From the NCBI GenBank assembly GCA_024643405.1, contig JAHENA010000005.1, positions 1 to 64,000 on the forward strand: a stretch of 64,000 bases of DNA, written 5' to 3'. The notes beneath the pieces are model-generated. The model worked only from the letters and a program-made list of their open reading frames with translations, did no database searches and had not been told where the DNA came from. Both the position numbers and the translations under genes were made by a program. The DNA is from Flavobacteriales bacterium (GTDB lineage: Bacteria; Bacteroidota; Bacteroidia; Flavobacteriales; Flavobacteriaceae). Below, piece after piece: positions 27,133 to 36,425 of the stretch (position 1 is the stretch's first letter; each line of letters begins with the position of its first letter).

Positions 27133-28773
27133 ATGCAGAAATTTAATTCACCTTTAGAAGCATTTTTATATTGGGAAACTAATACACCAAACAAGGTTTT
27201 TCTAAGGCAACCAATTCAGGGTAAAATAAAAGAATACACATTTGCCCAAGCAGGATTAGAGGCCCGAAAGATAGGGGCTCACTTAAAGTCTTTAAATTTA
27301 CCGGAGCAATCTCACATCGCTTTAATTTCAAAAAATTGTGCGCATTGGGTACTTGCAGATATAGCTATTATGATGGCTGATTTTATATCCATACCCATTT
27401 ATCCGACATTAAATGCTGATAGTATTCATCAAATATTAATACACAGCGAATCAAAGGCCATTATTATTGGTAAGTTAGATGATTTTGAATCTCAAAAAAG
27501 CGGCATACCAGATATTCATAATATTAGCATTGGGTTATATAATCAAGCGACTGGGATACTTTGGGAAAATATTATATCAAAAGAACCGGCTTTAGTCAAT
27601 TTAAACCTTCCTAAAAAAGAAAAGCTGCATACTATTATTTATACTTCAGGAACTACAGGGGTACCAAAAGGAGTGATGCACAGTGCTGGCAGTTTTATGG
27701 AGAGTTCCAATACGTTAAATAGGCATTTTGAATTACCAAAAAACTTAAAATTATTTTCTTATTTACCATTGGCGCATGTTGCAGAACGTGTATTGGTCAA
27801 TGCCGGTTTCGTTTTAGGCGGTAATATTACATTTGCAGAATCATTGGATACTTTTGCTAAGGAACTGGAGGCAACACAACCACATCTTTTTTTCGCTGTA
27901 CCAAGAATCTGGACCAAGTTTAGAGAAAAAATTTTAGAATCCATACCTCAAAAAAAGTTAAGTATTCTTTTAAATATTCCTGTTGTTAACACATTCGTTA
28001 AAAGAAAACTCAAACAGAAATTGGGCCTATCTGAAGCTGTTTTTATTGCATCAGCAGCGGCTCCCATAGCTTCAAGTTTAGTAAAGTGGTATCAAAAGAT
28101 CGATATTAAAATTTTGCAGGGTTACGGGATGACTGAAGATTGCTGTGTTTCACATTTTAATACCCACGAATACAATAAAATAGGTACGGTAGGTAAAACA
28201 CTTCATGGTGTAAAAGTTAAATTGTCAGAAGAAAGTGAAATATGTGTTAAGAACAACTGTTTAATGCTGGGGTATTTTAAGAACCCTGAAGAAACCGCAA
28301 AAGTTTTTGATGCAGAAGGCTATTTAAAAACAGGGGACAAGGGTGAATTTGATCATGATGGATTTTTAACCATAACGGGCCGAGTAAAGGATCAGTTTAA
28401 AACAGATAAAGGGAAATATATTTCTCCATCTCATATAGAATTATTACTATCTCATAATACCGACCTTGAACAGATTTGTATTGTGGGCACGGGTATTCCT
28501 CAGCCTATAGCATTAATTACCTTGTCTGAACTTGGAAAATCTAAATCTAAAAGAGACCTATCTCAAAGTTTGTTGGAATCAATAAAAAGTATCAATCCTA
28601 CATTAGAAAAGCATGAACGATTGGAAAAAGTTGTGATTATGAAAGAAGACTGGACCGTCGCAAATGGCCTAGCTACACCTAGTTTAAAAGTGAAACGCAA
28701 CAATATTGAGAAAATTCATCAAGATTATTATAAGTCTTGGTTTGAAATGAAAGACTTTGTAATTTTTGAATAA
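27133..28773 (+). CDS. AMP-binding long-chain acyl-CoA ligase-like enzyme
   Basis: ANL-superfamily adenylating enzyme of 546 residues, most like bacterial long-chain fatty acid:CoA ligases. Seen: the P-loop IIYTSGTTGVPKGVMHSAG, the A5-like ILQGYGMTEDCCVSHFN, the A7/A8 region LKTGDKGEFDHDGFLTITGRVKDQFKTDKGKYISPSHIE, and a C-terminal domain with KVKRNNIEK carrying the catalytic Lys. No membrane segment is seen. Probably converts a free fatty acid to acyl-AMP and then acyl-CoA. The chain length is unknown. A lipase-like SGNH gene follows 10 bp later, which fits a lipid-handling pair. Confidence 0.9.
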   Translation: MQKFNSPLEAFLYWETNTPNKVFLRQPIQGKIKEYTFAQAGLEARKIGAHLKSLNLPEQSHIALISKNCAHWVLADIAIMMADFISIPIYPTLNADSIHQILIHSESKAIIIGKLDDFESQKSGIPDIHNISIGLYNQATGILWENIISKEPALVNLNLPKKEKLHTIIYTSGTTGVPKGVMHSAGSFMESSNTLNRHFELPKNLKLFSYLPLAHVAERVLVNAGFVLGGNITFAESLDTFAKELEATQPHLFFAVPRIWTKFREKILESIPQKKLSILLNIPVVNTFVKRKLKQKLGLSEAVFIASAAAPIASSLVKWYQKIDIKILQGYGMTEDCCVSHFNTHEYNKIGTVGKTLHGVKVKLSEESEICVKNNCLMLGYFKNPEETAKVFDAEGYLKTGDKGEFDHDGFLTITGRVKDQFKTDKGKYISPSHIELLLSHNTDLEQICIVGTGIPQPIALITLSELGKSKSKRDLSQSLLESIKSINPTLEKHERLEKVVIMKEDWTVANGLATPSLKVKRNNIEKIHQDYYKSWFEMKDFVIFE

Positions 28774-28783
28774 AACAAACAAA

Positions 28784-29338
28784 ATGAGACTACTTTGCAT
28801 AGGAGATAGTTTAACATTTGGGTATGAAACGGACGCTTCAAAAAAATGGACAAGTTTACTTGAGAAGGAATTAAACTTAGAAGTCATTAATTTTGGTGTC
28901 AACGGTGATACTACAACAGGAATGTTAAGCAGATTGACCAATGCCATTAAAGAGTTTAAGCCAACATATTGTTTGATTTTTGGGGGCACCAATGATTTAT
29001 GGTTTGGATTAAAAAATGAATTCATCATGTCCAATATATATGCTATGTATAAGCAAGCAATACATTTCAATGTGTTTCCAATAGTAGGTATTCCAACACC
29101 ATGTTTTGATATTGAAGAACTTAATGTTATTGGAGAAAACTATTCAGAAAGAATATATAAATTTCAATGCAGTTTAATTGAATTTTGTTCTAACAAGGAA
29201 ATGGCATCTATTAATTTTAATGAAAGTATTTTGCGGGAATATTTTATGCAAGATGGTATTCATTATAATGATAAAGGGCACATGTTCATTAAGAATCAAT
29301 TAAAAGAAAAACTTCAAAACCTATTGAAGAATATTTAA
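28784..29338 (+). CDS. SGNH/GDSL hydrolase (TesA-like esterase or lysophospholipase)
   Basis: Small serine hydrolase of about 184 residues. Block I is CIGDSLTFGYET with the nucleophilic Ser, block II has NFGVNGDTTTGML, block III is FGGTNDLWFG and block V is DGIHYNDKGH with the Asp/His pair. The track begins at the TTG 28766, inside the end of the ligase gene. The ATG at 28784 (MRLLCIGDSL) fits the family and leaves a 10-bp gap. No signal peptide is seen, so it is likely cytoplasmic. It may release fatty acids for the adjacent acyl-CoA ligase; that is inference from position. Confidence 0.88.
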   Translation: MRLLCIGDSLTFGYETDASKKWTSLLEKELNLEVINFGVNGDTTTGMLSRLTNAIKEFKPTYCLIFGGTNDLWFGLKNEFIMSNIYAMYKQAIHFNVFPIVGIPTPCFDIEELNVIGENYSERIYKFQCSLIEFCSNKEMASINFNESILREYFMQDGIHYNDKGHMFIKNQLKEKLQNLLKNI

Positions 29339-29375
29339 ATTTTAAATATTTGAAAAGAATAAACAAATCAAGTCA

Positions 29376-29849
29376 TTATTTGTGATGATAGGGTTCATTC
29401 TTTAATATGGTGAAACCTCTGTAAAGTTGCTCAATTATAAAGAGTCTAACCATTTGATGGGAAAAGGTCATTTTTGATAGTGATAATTTCCCCATTGCTT
29501 GTTTGTAAACATCATCAGAAAATCCAAAAGGACCACCAATGACAAAAACCAATTGTTTTATCCCTGAATTCATGTGTTTTTGTAAATAGTTAGAAAAAGC
29601 AATAGAATCTAATTGTTTACCATTTTCATCCAATAAAATAAGGACATCATTAGCAGTTAAGGCACTTAATATAAGCTCGCCTTCTTTTTGTTTTTGTTGC
29701 TCTTCGCTTAAATTTTTTACTTTCTTTAAATCTGGAATGATTTCAAAATAAAATTTGATATAAAAATTTAAACGTTTTTGATACACTTCAATTAATGATT
29801 GAAGCTCTCTCTGGTCTGTTTTGCCAATGGCGATAAGTTTTATTGTCAT
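29376..29849 (-). CDS. rlmH: 23S rRNA (pseudouridine-1915-N3)-methyltransferase
   Basis: SPOUT-class methyltransferase that modifies pseudouridine 1915 in helix 69 of 23S rRNA. The 157 residues match the family. Seen: the N-terminal MTIKLIAIGKTD, VLILLDENGKQLDS, the SAM-binding knot FVIGGPFGFSDDV and the C-terminal LSKMTFSHQMVRLFIIEQLYRGFTILKNEPYHH. It converges with the SGNH gene (37-bp gap) and is divergent from nadC. Confidence 0.97.
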   Translation of the reverse strand: MTIKLIAIGKTDQRELQSLIEVYQKRLNFYIKFYFEIIPDLKKVKNLSEEQQKQKEGELILSALTANDVLILLDENGKQLDSIAFSNYLQKHMNSGIKQLVFVIGGPFGFSDDVYKQAMGKLSLSKMTFSHQMVRLFIIEQLYRGFTILKNEPYHHK

Positions 29850-29974
29850 AAAACAAAATTACTATTTGAAAATTATGAATTACTTAATTAAAGCAGAATA
29901 ATTTGTAAAATTCATAATTTGAAAATCTATTAAAGACAATCAATTTCTTATTTTAGCAGTAAATTTTAAATCGA

Positions 29975-30835
29975 ATGATTACTAAAGAACAATTTGACAA
30001 AGAAATTGACATTATTATTTCTAATGCCATCAGAGAAGATGTTGGTGATGGAGATCATAGTTCAATAGCTTGTATTCCAGACGGTGTAAGAGGAAAGGCA
30101 AAGCTCTTGGTTAAAGATAAAGGTGTTATTGCAGGTGTTGCTTTTGCAAAAAAAGTGTTCGCTTATGTTGATAAAAGTTTAAAAATTGAAATTTTAATAG
30201 AAGACGGTTCTGAAGTGTCTTTTGGTGACATCGTTTTGTATGTTGAGGGTTCTCCTAAATCTATTTTAATGGCAGAGCGTACGGTTTTAAATGCGATGCA
30301 ACGTATGAGTGCCATTGCAACTAAAACCAGAATGTTTGTTGATTTATTGAAGGGAACGAGAACTAGAATTTTAGATACAAGAAAAACGACTCCTGGAATT
30401 CGTGCTTTAGAAAAATGGGCAGTTAAAATTGGTGGTGGAGAAAATCACCGGTTTGCTTTATATGATATGATTATGCTAAAAGATAATCACATTGATTTTG
30501 CAGGCGGAATTACTAAGGCGATTGATATGGCAAAACAGTATTTAAAGGATACTGATAGAGATTTAAATATAATGGTAGAGGCGAGAGATTTAATTGAGGT
30601 TAAAGAAATTCTCCAAAGTGAAGGTGTTTACAGAATTTTATTAGATAATTTTGATTATGAAGACACTAAAAAAGCAGTTAAATTAATCGGAAATAAGTGT
30701 CTTACTGAATCATCTGGCAATATTAACGAAGAAACCATAAGACATTATGCGGAGTCAGGTGTGAATTATATTTCTTGTGGCGCCTTGACGCACTCAGTTT
30801 ATAATATGGATTTAAGTCTTAAAGCAATCAAATAG
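29975..30835 (+). CDS. nadC: Nicotinate-nucleotide diphosphorylase (carboxylating)
   Basis: Quinolinate phosphoribosyltransferase of de novo NAD synthesis, 286 residues. Seen: AIREDVGDGDHSSIACIP, ERTVLNAMQRMSAIATKT, the signature RILDTRKTTPGIRALEKWAVKIGGGENHRFALYDMIMLKDNH and ISCGALTHSVYNMDLSLK. No nadA or nadB is in the window, so the pathway genes are dispersed. It begins a plus-strand run with yihY and priA; the gap to yihY is 92 bp. Confidence 0.97.
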   Translation: MITKEQFDKEIDIIISNAIREDVGDGDHSSIACIPDGVRGKAKLLVKDKGVIAGVAFAKKVFAYVDKSLKIEILIEDGSEVSFGDIVLYVEGSPKSILMAERTVLNAMQRMSAIATKTRMFVDLLKGTRTRILDTRKTTPGIRALEKWAVKIGGGENHRFALYDMIMLKDNHIDFAGGITKAIDMAKQYLKDTDRDLNIMVEARDLIEVKEILQSEGVYRILLDNFDYEDTKKAVKLIGNKCLTESSGNINEETIRHYAESGVNYISCGALTHSVYNMDLSLKAIK

Positions 30836-30927
30836 TTCTATCAATTAGTTTTTGAATTTGTTAAAATAGAAGGTATATAAGTTTTTTAATTTAATAACTT
30901 TACATAAAATAACAGATACAATTATTA

Positions 30928-31869
30928 ATGACAAAACCAATAGAAAAAAAGCTTTCTAAAATACCAGTAGTCAATATTTTATTGAAGTTTTTGAAGAGAC
31001 TAAAACTTCCCGGTCTTGAAGGACTTTCTTTTTATGATTTATTAGAATTATATGTTATTGGAATCGTCAGAGGCGCTCTAACTACTAGAGCCAGTGCAAT
31101 TGCCTTTAGTTTTTTTATGGCTTTATTTCCATTTCTGTTATTTGTTTTAATTGTGATTCCTTATGTACCTATTGACGATTTTAAAATTGAATTTTTACAT
31201 TTTTTAGATTCGTTTCTACCACCTAATACATCAGAATTTTTCTTTCAAAATATATTTGAAAATATAGATCAGTCCCAACGTGGTGGTTTAGTGTCTACCG
31301 TTTTTTTATTATCTATTATTCTCATGGGGAATGGTGTGAATGCCGTGTTTTCTGGTTTTACAAATTCGTACCATGAGCAGTTGGGTAGAAATGCATTAAG
31401 ACAGTATTTATATGCTTTAAGTGTTTCTCTAATTTTAGCATTTCTCCTTATTTTTACTATTGTAGTTTTAGGGTATTTTCAAATTTATGTAGTTCAAAAA
31501 GTATTAGACGTTTTGGGAAGTCAAGGCTATCAAGTGGAGTCTCAAACCGTGTTTTGGTTTGATGTTGCAAAATATGTATTCTTCATTATTATGGTTTATT
31601 TAGCGACAGCCACCTTATATTATTTTGGAACAAAGGAAGGGAAATATTCTAATTTCTTTTCTATTGGCGCTTTATTAACAACCTTCCTAATCATTGTAAC
31701 CTCCTATCTTTTTGGGCTTTATATTGAGAATTTTGGCCAATTCAATAAGTTATATGGTTCTATAGGAGCGCTATTAATATTAATGTTTTATTTGTGGTTA
31801 AATGCTAATATTCTGTTATTGGGTTATGAGTTGAATGCTTCCTTGAATAATTTACGTAAAAGATTTTAG
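30928..31869 (+). CDS. YihY/virulence factor BrkB family membrane protein
   Basis: Inner-membrane protein of 313 residues with about six transmembrane segments. Family features are the ASAIAFSFFMALFPFLLF segment, a soluble loop of about 60 residues after the first helix, FSGFTNSYHEQLGR, and the final LYGSIGALLILMFYLWLNANILLLGYELNASL. Some YihY/BrkB proteins were misnamed RNase BN; the actual function is unsettled. It abuts priA, whose first codon follows the TAG within a few bases, so the two are likely co-transcribed. Confidence 0.88.
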   Translation: MTKPIEKKLSKIPVVNILLKFLKRLKLPGLEGLSFYDLLELYVIGIVRGALTTRASAIAFSFFMALFPFLLFVLIVIPYVPIDDFKIEFLHFLDSFLPPNTSEFFFQNIFENIDQSQRGGLVSTVFLLSIILMGNGVNAVFSGFTNSYHEQLGRNALRQYLYALSVSLILAFLLIFTIVVLGYFQIYVVQKVLDVLGSQGYQVESQTVFWFDVAKYVFFIIMVYLATATLYYFGTKEGKYSNFFSIGALLTTFLIIVTSYLFGLYIENFGQFNKLYGSIGALLILMFYLWLNANILLLGYELNASLNNLRKRF

Positions 31870-31872
31870 GTG

Positions 31873-34326
31873 ATGGCATATTTTATTGACGTCATACTTC
31901 CAATGCCGCTTGAAAAGTTATTTACCTATAGCATCACTATTTCTGAAGCAGATTTTTTAAAAGCAGGGATGCGTGTGGCAGTACCCTTTGGAAAAGCAAA
32001 AATTTACACGGGAATAGTTTTTAATATACATACTGAAGCGCCGCTTGCTTATGAGGCCAAACCTATTGATCAAATTTTAGATGAAGCTCCTGTGGTTAAT
32101 CCTATTCAACTTAATCTTTGGCAATGGATTGCGAGTTATTACATGTGTACCTTAGGAGATGTTATGAGAGCAGCCTTGCCGAATGCTTTTATTTTAGAGA
32201 GTGAAACGATTATTGTATTAAATACTGATAAAGTCATAAATGATGTAGACTTAAAAGATGATGAATTTTTAGTTTATGAGGCATTAATACATCAATCTTC
32301 CTTGAAAATCCATGATATTTCAAATATACTTGATAAAAAGACGGTCTTACCGGTTATTAAAAGGCTAATAGAGAAAGAAGCCGTTTTAATTGAAGAAGAA
32401 GTATATGAAAAATATAAACCTAAGTTGGTTAGGTATGTGAAATTGCATGCTCATTTTTCTTCTGAAAAAGCACTTCAAAATTTGTTAGAAGAATTAAGTA
32501 GAGCTCCTAAACAAAGCCAAGTGGTACTTTCTTTATTTTCAATTTCAGCAAAGACAAAAAAACCTGTTAAAGTATCAGATTTATCAAATGAAAGTGCTGC
32601 TTCAGCGTCTATTATAAAAACCTTAATTGATAAAGGCGTTCTGGAAGAATATTTTATCCAAACGGATAGAGTTCAATATTCAGGCGCAGAAAATGAAGCG
32701 TCAAAACACCTTAATAAATATCAGGAAACCGCTTTAAGTGAAATTAAGACATCTTTTAAAAAGCAGGCTGTGGTATTATTGCATGGCGTAACTTCTTCAG
32801 GGAAAACAGAAATTTACGTTAAACTTATTGAAGAGGCCTTAGCAAAAAATAAACAGGTATTGTATTTGTTGCCAGAAATTGCCTTAACAACCCAGTTAGT
32901 TGCTAGACTACAGAATTATTTTGGAGAGCAAGTGGCTGTTTTTCATTCAAAATACTCATCACAAGAGCGTGTTGAGGTTTGGAATAATGTCTTGGAAAAT
33001 AAAAATAAAGCACGAATTGTTTTAGGAGCGCGTTCCTCTGTTTTTTTACCATTTAGTAATTTAGGATTGATTATTGTTGACGAAGAACATGAACAATCAT
33101 TTAAACAATTTGATCCTGCGCCTCGTTACCATGCACGTGATACGGCCATTGTTTTAGCTCATTTACATGAGGGTAAATCCCTTTTGGGTTCCGCAACACC
33201 TAGTTTAGAGAGTTATTTTAACGCACATGAAAATAAGTATGGTTTTGTGGAAATTAATACGCGTTATAATAATGTTCTCATGCCTGATATTGAATTGGTT
33301 GATATTAAAGAGAAGCATAAGCGCAAATTGATGAAAGGGCATTTTAGCGACCGTCTCATTGAGGAAATGACTGAAGCTTTGCAAGAAGGAAATCAAATTA
33401 TTTTGTTTCAGAATAGGAGGGGCTTTTCTCCAATAGTAGAATGTAATACGTGTGGAATATCGCCTCAATGTCCTAACTGTGATGTGAGTTTAACCTATCA
33501 TCAATATAAAGACCAATTACGTTGTCATTATTGTGGGTATCACACCGCGATGATTAAAAACTGCTCAGCTTGTGGTAGTGTTGAGTTAGACAGTAAAGGT
33601 TTTGGAACTGAGCAAATAGAAGAAGAAGTTAAATTATTGTTTCCAGATTATAAAGTAGCTCGGATGGATTTGGATACTACAAGAGGAAAATATGGATACG
33701 AAAAAATAATTACCGCTTTTGAACAACAGGACGTTGATATTTTGGTTGGAACACAGATGCTTACAAAAGGCCTAGATTTTAGAAATGTAAAGCTTGTCGG
33801 GATTATGAATGCTGATAATATGCTGAATTTTCCTGATTTTAGAGCCCATGAAAGAAGTTTCCAATTAATGTTACAGGTCTCTGGCAGGGCAGGGCGAACT
33901 GATAAAAGAGGTAAAGTATTAATTCAAACCTACAATCCTGAACATAGAATACTACAACAGGTTTCTACAAATAATTATATTGAAATGTATAACGAACAAA
34001 TGAATGATCGTTATAATTATAAATATCCGCCGGTTTACAAGCAAATTAAAATTACCTTAAGGCATAAAGATTATAACCGAGTTGAGGCAGGGTCACAATG
34101 GATGGCCAAATCACTACGTCAAGTTTTTGGTGACGCTATATTAGGTCCGGAATCACCGCCTATTGCCAGAATTAGAAATCAATTTCATAAAAATATATTG
34201 GTAAAAATTCCTAAAAAACAATCTTTAATAAAAACAAAAGAAGCTATTATTAAAATAAATAACAGCTTCTCAAGTATTAAGGATTTTAGGTCGGTAAAGG
34301 TAATTTTAAATGTCGATAACTTTTAG
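31873..34326 (+). CDS. priA: Primosomal replication restart helicase PriA
   Basis: DEAH-type 3'-5' helicase that reloads the replisome at stalled forks, about 817 residues. Seen: an N-terminal DNA-binding part (FIDVILPMPLEKLFTYSI), Walker A VLLHGVTSSGKTEIYVKL, the DEEH box LIIVDEEHEQSFKQFDP, motif III GSATPSLES, zinc-binding cysteines in CNTCGISPQCPNCDVSLTYH and CHYCGYHTAMIKNCSACGS, and helicase motifs VGTQMLTKGLDF and QVSGRAGRTDKRG. I prefer the ATG at 31873 over the GTG at 31870. It ends 2 bp from the convergent LytTR gene, with no terminator between. Confidence 0.96.
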   Translation: MAYFIDVILPMPLEKLFTYSITISEADFLKAGMRVAVPFGKAKIYTGIVFNIHTEAPLAYEAKPIDQILDEAPVVNPIQLNLWQWIASYYMCTLGDVMRAALPNAFILESETIIVLNTDKVINDVDLKDDEFLVYEALIHQSSLKIHDISNILDKKTVLPVIKRLIEKEAVLIEEEVYEKYKPKLVRYVKLHAHFSSEKALQNLLEELSRAPKQSQVVLSLFSISAKTKKPVKVSDLSNESAASASIIKTLIDKGVLEEYFIQTDRVQYSGAENEASKHLNKYQETALSEIKTSFKKQAVVLLHGVTSSGKTEIYVKLIEEALAKNKQVLYLLPEIALTTQLVARLQNYFGEQVAVFHSKYSSQERVEVWNNVLENKNKARIVLGARSSVFLPFSNLGLIIVDEEHEQSFKQFDPAPRYHARDTAIVLAHLHEGKSLLGSATPSLESYFNAHENKYGFVEINTRYNNVLMPDIELVDIKEKHKRKLMKGHFSDRLIEEMTEALQEGNQIILFQNRRGFSPIVECNTCGISPQCPNCDVSLTYHQYKDQLRCHYCGYHTAMIKNCSACGSVELDSKGFGTEQIEEEVKLLFPDYKVARMDLDTTRGKYGYEKIITAFEQQDVDILVGTQMLTKGLDFRNVKLVGIMNADNMLNFPDFRAHERSFQLMLQVSGRAGRTDKRGKVLIQTYNPEHRILQQVSTNNYIEMYNEQMNDRYNYKYPPVYKQIKITLRHKDYNRVEAGSQWMAKSLRQVFGDAILGPESPPIARIRNQFHKNILVKIPKKQSLIKTKEAIIKINNSFSSIKDFRSVKVILNVDNF

Positions 34327-34328
34327 TA

Positions 34329-35024
34329 TTAAATGTTATTTAAAGCATCTACAAGTTGTGTCTTTTTATTTCTACTTAAAGGAATTTCATAAGCACCAAC
34401 TTCCACATTTTTACTGTTAAATCTATCTATTTTATCAAGATTAACAATATAAGATTTATGAATTCTTAGAAATTTATTTTCTGGTAATTCTTTTTCAAAT
34501 GATTTCATGGTCGATAATACTACAAGACTATTCTCTTCAGTCACCAATTTTACGTAATCTCCTAAAGCTTCAATCCATTTAATGTCTTTAATGTAAACTT
34601 TACGTTTTTTAAGATTACTTTTTACAAAGATATGTTCACCTTCTTCTTCATTAAAGTCTAAGGTTAATTTATGCTGTTCTAATGCTTTTTCAACAGCCGT
34701 ATTAAAACGCTCTCTTGTAATTGGTTTATGCAAGTAATCGGTAGCATCATAATTAAACGCTTTAAAAGCATATTCTGTTTTACCGGTTACAAAAATAATT
34801 TGGGGTTTGTTGTTTAATACATCCAAGAGCTCAAAGCCATTAAGTACAGGCATTTCAATATCTAAAAAGATAAGGTCTACTTGATTTGTATTTAAACCAT
34901 TTTTTGTTTCTAAAGCACTACTGTACTCCGCAATTAAGTTGAGAGAGGGGTGATTCTCTACTAACTTGACTATTGAGAGACGTTGTATTGCTGAATCGTC
35001 TACTACTACACAGTTTAAAGTCAT
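34329..35024 (-). CDS. LytTR-family response regulator
   Basis: Two-component regulator of 231 residues. The receiver domain has CVVVDDSAIQRLS, the phospho-acceptor Asp in LIFLDIEMPVLNGFELL, FVTGKTEYAFKAFNYDATDYLHKPI, and switch residues. The LytTR DNA-binding domain covers about residues 135-231 (IFVKSNLKKRKVYIKDIKWIEALGDYVKLVTEE, FLRIHKSYIVNLDKID, VEVGAYEIPLSRNKKTQLVDAL). No histidine kinase is adjacent, so the partner must be elsewhere. It is divergent from the S6 operon. Confidence 0.93.
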   Translation of the reverse strand: MTLNCVVVDDSAIQRLSIVKLVENHPSLNLIAEYSSALETKNGLNTNQVDLIFLDIEMPVLNGFELLDVLNNKPQIIFVTGKTEYAFKAFNYDATDYLHKPITRERFNTAVEKALEQHKLTLDFNEEEGEHIFVKSNLKKRKVYIKDIKWIEALGDYVKLVTEENSLVVLSTMKSFEKELPENKFLRIHKSYIVNLDKIDRFNSKNVEVGAYEIPLSRNKKTQLVDALNNI

Positions 35025-35146
35025 AACATTTTATATTTCGGTTAAGATATCGACAATATTACAAAAAATTCGGTTAAAAACCAAATTTCATCGTTAAACT
35101 GTTTTTTTTAACAAAATTTTAACATTTATGAAATAACTAGAATATA

Positions 35147-35178
35147 CTTGCAATATATAAATAAATAGATTATTTTTG
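35147..35178 (+). promoter_or_regulatory. Promoter of the rpsF-rpsR-rplI operon
   Basis: CTTG at 35147-35150 and the exact -7 element TATTTTTG at 35171-35178 are 20 bp apart, close to the Bacteroidota consensus TTTG-N19-TAnnTTTG. The predicted leader before rpsF is about 25 nt. Confidence 0.6.
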
Positions 35179-35208
35179 CACCCATTTTAATAATAAATTT
35201 AGATTTTT

Positions 35209-35547
35209 ATGAATCATTATGAAACTGTTTTCATCTTAAATCCCGTTTTATCTGAAGATCAGATAAAGGAAACAGTAAAGAAATACGAAGATTTTCTTGT
35301 TTCTAGAGGAGCTAAGATGGTATCGAAAGAAGATTGGGGACTAAAAAAATTAGCTTACCCTATTCAAAACAAGAAAAGTGGTTTTTACCACTTAATGGAA
35401 TATACTGTTGATGGAGAAGTAATAGCTCCGTTAGAAGTAGAATTTAGACGTGACGAGCGTTTTATGCGCTATTTAACTGTTAGTTTAGACAAGCATGCTG
35501 TGTCTTGGGCAGAAAGAAGAAGAGCAAAACTTAAAGAAAAAGCGTAA
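35209..35547 (+). CDS. rpsF: 30S ribosomal protein S6
   Basis: Small-subunit protein that binds 16S rRNA together with S18. The 112 residues start [23 protein letters not shown], the standard S6 opening, and include [22 protein letters not shown] and [17 protein letters not shown]. First gene of the S6-S18-L9 operon, with rpsR 2 bp downstream. Unlike in many bacteria, no ssb or priB gene lies between S6 and S18. Confidence 0.98.
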   Translation: MNHYETVFILNPVLSEDQIKETVKKYEDFLVSRGAKMVSKEDWGLKKLAYPIQNKKSGFYHLMEYTVDGEVIAPLEVEFRRDERFMRYLTVSLDKHAVSWAERRRAKLKEKA

Positions 35548-35549
35548 TT

Positions 35550-35846
35550 ATGTCAACAATTGAACAACAAGCAAAAGGAAAAAAAGACGGAGAAATCAGA
35601 TATCTTACGCCTTTAAATATTGAAACTAACAAAACTAAAAAGTATTGTCGTTTCAAAAAGTCTGGTATTAAGTATGTAGATTATAAAGATGCAGACTGGT
35701 TATTAGGTTTTGTTAATGAGCAAGGTAAAATTTTACCAAGAAGATTAACAGGAACTTCATTAAAGTACCAAAGGAAAGTGTCAGTGGCTGTAAAAAGAGC
35801 GCGTCACTTAGCTTTAATGCCTTACGTAGCCGATTTATTAAAATAA
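35550..35846 (+). CDS. rpsR: 30S ribosomal protein S18
   Basis: Small-subunit protein that pairs with S6 on the platform. The 98 residues include [64 protein letters not shown], which is the conserved S18 core. It sits 2 bp after rpsF and 13 bp before rplI. The N-terminal extension ([17 protein letters not shown]) makes it slightly longer than typical enterobacterial S18, as is common in Bacteroidota. Confidence 0.98.
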   Translation: MSTIEQQAKGKKDGEIRYLTPLNIETNKTKKYCRFKKSGIKYVDYKDADWLLGFVNEQGKILPRRLTGTSLKYQRKVSVAVKRARHLALMPYVADLLK

Positions 35847-35859
35847 AATACCGATAACA

Positions 35860-36312
35860 ATGGAACTTATATTAAAACAAGACGTTGAAAACTTAGGATT
35901 TAAAGACGATGTTGTAACAGTTAAGAACGGTTATGGTAGAAATTTTTTAATTCCTCAAAAACAAGCTATTTTAGCTACAGTTTCTGCTAAAAAAGTATTA
36001 GCAGAAAATTTAAAGCAAAGAGCTTTTAAAGACAAAAAAATAATTGATGATGCAAATAAAATTGCTGAAGTTTTAAAAGCTTTAGAAATTAAAATTACTG
36101 CTAAAGTAGGTACTGGAGACAAATTATTTGGTTCTGTAAGCAATATGGATGTAGCTGAAGCATTGTCAAAAGAAGGACAATCAATTGACAAAAAGTATAT
36201 TGCAGTTGCAGGTGGGCATGTAAAGCGTTTAGGAAAGTACGATGCTACAATACGATTACACAGAGACGTAACTGTTGACTTACCATTTGAGGTTATTGCA
36301 CAAGCAGATTAA
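35860..36312 (+). CDS. rplI: 50S ribosomal protein L9
   Basis: Large-subunit protein near the L1 stalk. The N-terminal rRNA-binding domain MELILKQDVENLGFKDDVVTVKNGYGRNFLIPQKQA carries the L9 signature. A long connecting helix leads to the C-terminal domain (GTGDKLFGSVSNMDVAEAL, DATIRLHRDVTVDLPFEVIA). Length 150 is normal. Last gene of the operon; a strong terminator follows. Confidence 0.98.
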   Translation: MELILKQDVENLGFKDDVVTVKNGYGRNFLIPQKQAILATVSAKKVLAENLKQRAFKDKKIIDDANKIAEVLKALEIKITAKVGTGDKLFGSVSNMDVAEALSKEGQSIDKKYIAVAGGHVKRLGKYDATIRLHRDVTVDLPFEVIAQAD

Positions 36313-36346
36313 TCAAAATAAATAGTTAACAATAGTTAATAAATAA

Positions 36347-36377
36347 AGGGCTACTCATTTGAGTGGCCCTCTTTTTT
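36347..36377 (+). terminator. Intrinsic terminator of the S6-S18-L9 operon
   Basis: The 10-bp stem AGGGCTACTC/GAGTGGCCCT contains one T-G wobble and an ATTT loop. It is followed by CTTTTTT, 34 bp after the rplI stop. Confidence 0.88.
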
Positions 36378-36392
36378 ATGTGTACTATTGAT

Positions 36393-36400
36393 TACTTTTG
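36393..36400 (+). promoter_or_regulatory. Candidate -7 element for the TonB-dependent receptor
   Basis: TACTTTTG matches TAnnTTTG exactly, 25 bp before the ATG and downstream of the rplI terminator. The -33 region is a T-run with no clear TTTG. Confidence 0.5.
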
Positions 36401-36425
36401 ATACACTAATTCAAAATTTCTTTAA

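Noticed and set aside
29330-29350. Inverted repeat AATATTTAAA-T-TTTAAATATT between the SGNH gene and rlmH
   Set aside because: The stem is wholly A/T and would be weak, so I do not call it a terminator.
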